5,206 bases of DNA from Bacillota bacterium (lineage in GTDB: Bacteria; Bacillota; Dethiobacteria; DTU022; JAAZDU01): assembly GCA_012512665.1 (NCBI GenBank), contig JAAZDU010000002.1, forward strand, positions 1 through 5,206, in the 5' to 3' direction. Of the stretch, positions 5,079-5,206 are shown in pieces. Made by a program: the position numbers and the translations under genes. The notes under the pieces are model-generated. The model did not search any database and was not told the DNA's origin. It saw only the letters and a program-made list of their open reading frames with translations. Numbering within the stretch: the stretch's first letter is position 1; each line of letters opens with the position of its first letter.

Positions 5079-5206
5079 GAGACTATTAATGCAGGGTAAC
5101 GAAGCTTGCGTTGAGGGAGCTGTTGCGGCAGGGGTTAAGTTCTTTGCCGGGTATCCTATTACACCTTCAACAGAGATAGCTGAGCTCCTGGCGAGAAGAT
5201 TGCCGC
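5065..5206 (+). CDS. korA: 2-oxoacid:ferredoxin oxidoreductase alpha subunit, N-terminal part
   Basis: The first 47 codons are visible and the gene leaves the window on the right. The N-terminus has the pattern of alpha subunits of the 2-oxoglutarate/2-oxoacid:ferredoxin oxidoreductase family: [16 protein letters not shown] followed by [17 protein letters not shown]. The GYPITPST segment is the start of the pyrimidine-binding domain typical of this family. The enzyme would oxidatively decarboxylate a 2-oxoacid to the acyl-CoA with reduction of ferredoxin, or run in reverse. The ATG at 5065 has GAAGGAG (5051-5057) seven bases upstream, inside the ferredoxin gene, and overlaps that gene by 14 bases in another frame. 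KorA is the best guess from synteny with spoVS and dipeptidase in other Bacillota, but VorB-type (branched-chain) specificity is possible because the discriminating regions and the beta subunit are outside. Confidence 0.9.
   Translation, partial: MQTAKRLLMQGNEACVEGAVAAGVKFFAGYPITPSTEIAELLARRLP

Noticed and set aside
1..5206. CRISPR array, tRNA, rRNA, insertion sequence or riboswitch
   Set aside because: No spaced direct repeats, cloverleaf, transposase motifs, terminal repeats or recognisable aptamer core were seen; the intergenic spaces are all short.

Overview
The window is AT-rich and densely coding, and every supported gene lies on the + strand. It matches the conserved rny-ymdB-spoVS neighbourhood of endospore-forming Bacillota. 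SpoVS indicates a spore former. A ferredoxin-type 2-oxoacid oxidoreductase operon after a dipeptidase and a PHP phosphoesterase suggests an anaerobic or fermentative member of the Clostridia, perhaps Peptococcaceae/Desulfotomaculum-like. The lineage is inferred from gene content and order; no rRNA is present to confirm it.

Layout: (1) 1-977 is the C-terminal two thirds of RNase Y (rny), closed by a strong intrinsic terminator (1011-1040). (2) 1042-2459 is a second unit: a promoter matching the sigma-H consensus, an unrecognised 165-residue protein (1134-1631), and the YmdB-family metallophosphodiesterase (1671-2459, TTG start). (3) 2502-2897 is spoVS with its own sigma-H-type promoter and a clean intrinsic terminator. 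(4) 2936-4719 holds an M19 membrane-dipeptidase-family peptidase (TTG start) and a PHP-domain phosphoesterase 23 bases later. (5) 4749-5206 is a third sigma-H-type promoter followed by a 2x[4Fe-4S] ferredoxin subunit and the start of a 2-oxoacid:ferredoxin oxidoreductase alpha subunit, which runs off the window. No gene-free stretch exceeds 300 bases.

The main non-obvious observation is that three sites match the published Bacillus sigma-H consensus (RnAGGAwWW, 11-12 bases, RnnGAAT) at every constrained position. Each lies upstream of a gene start on the coding strand. One precedes spoVS, a known sigma-H gene in B. subtilis. The other two precede the unknown 165-aa gene (with ymdB behind it) and the ferredoxin/oxidoreductase operon. 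This suggests a local sporulation-onset regulon that includes a candidate new sporulation or stationary-phase protein and an anaerobic carbon-metabolism enzyme.

The genes are otherwise ordinary family members with intact catalytic residues. RNase Y, YmdB and the PHP protein all act on phosphodiester or phosphomonoester bonds of nucleotides or RNA, so the locus combines RNA/nucleotide turnover with commitment to sporulation.
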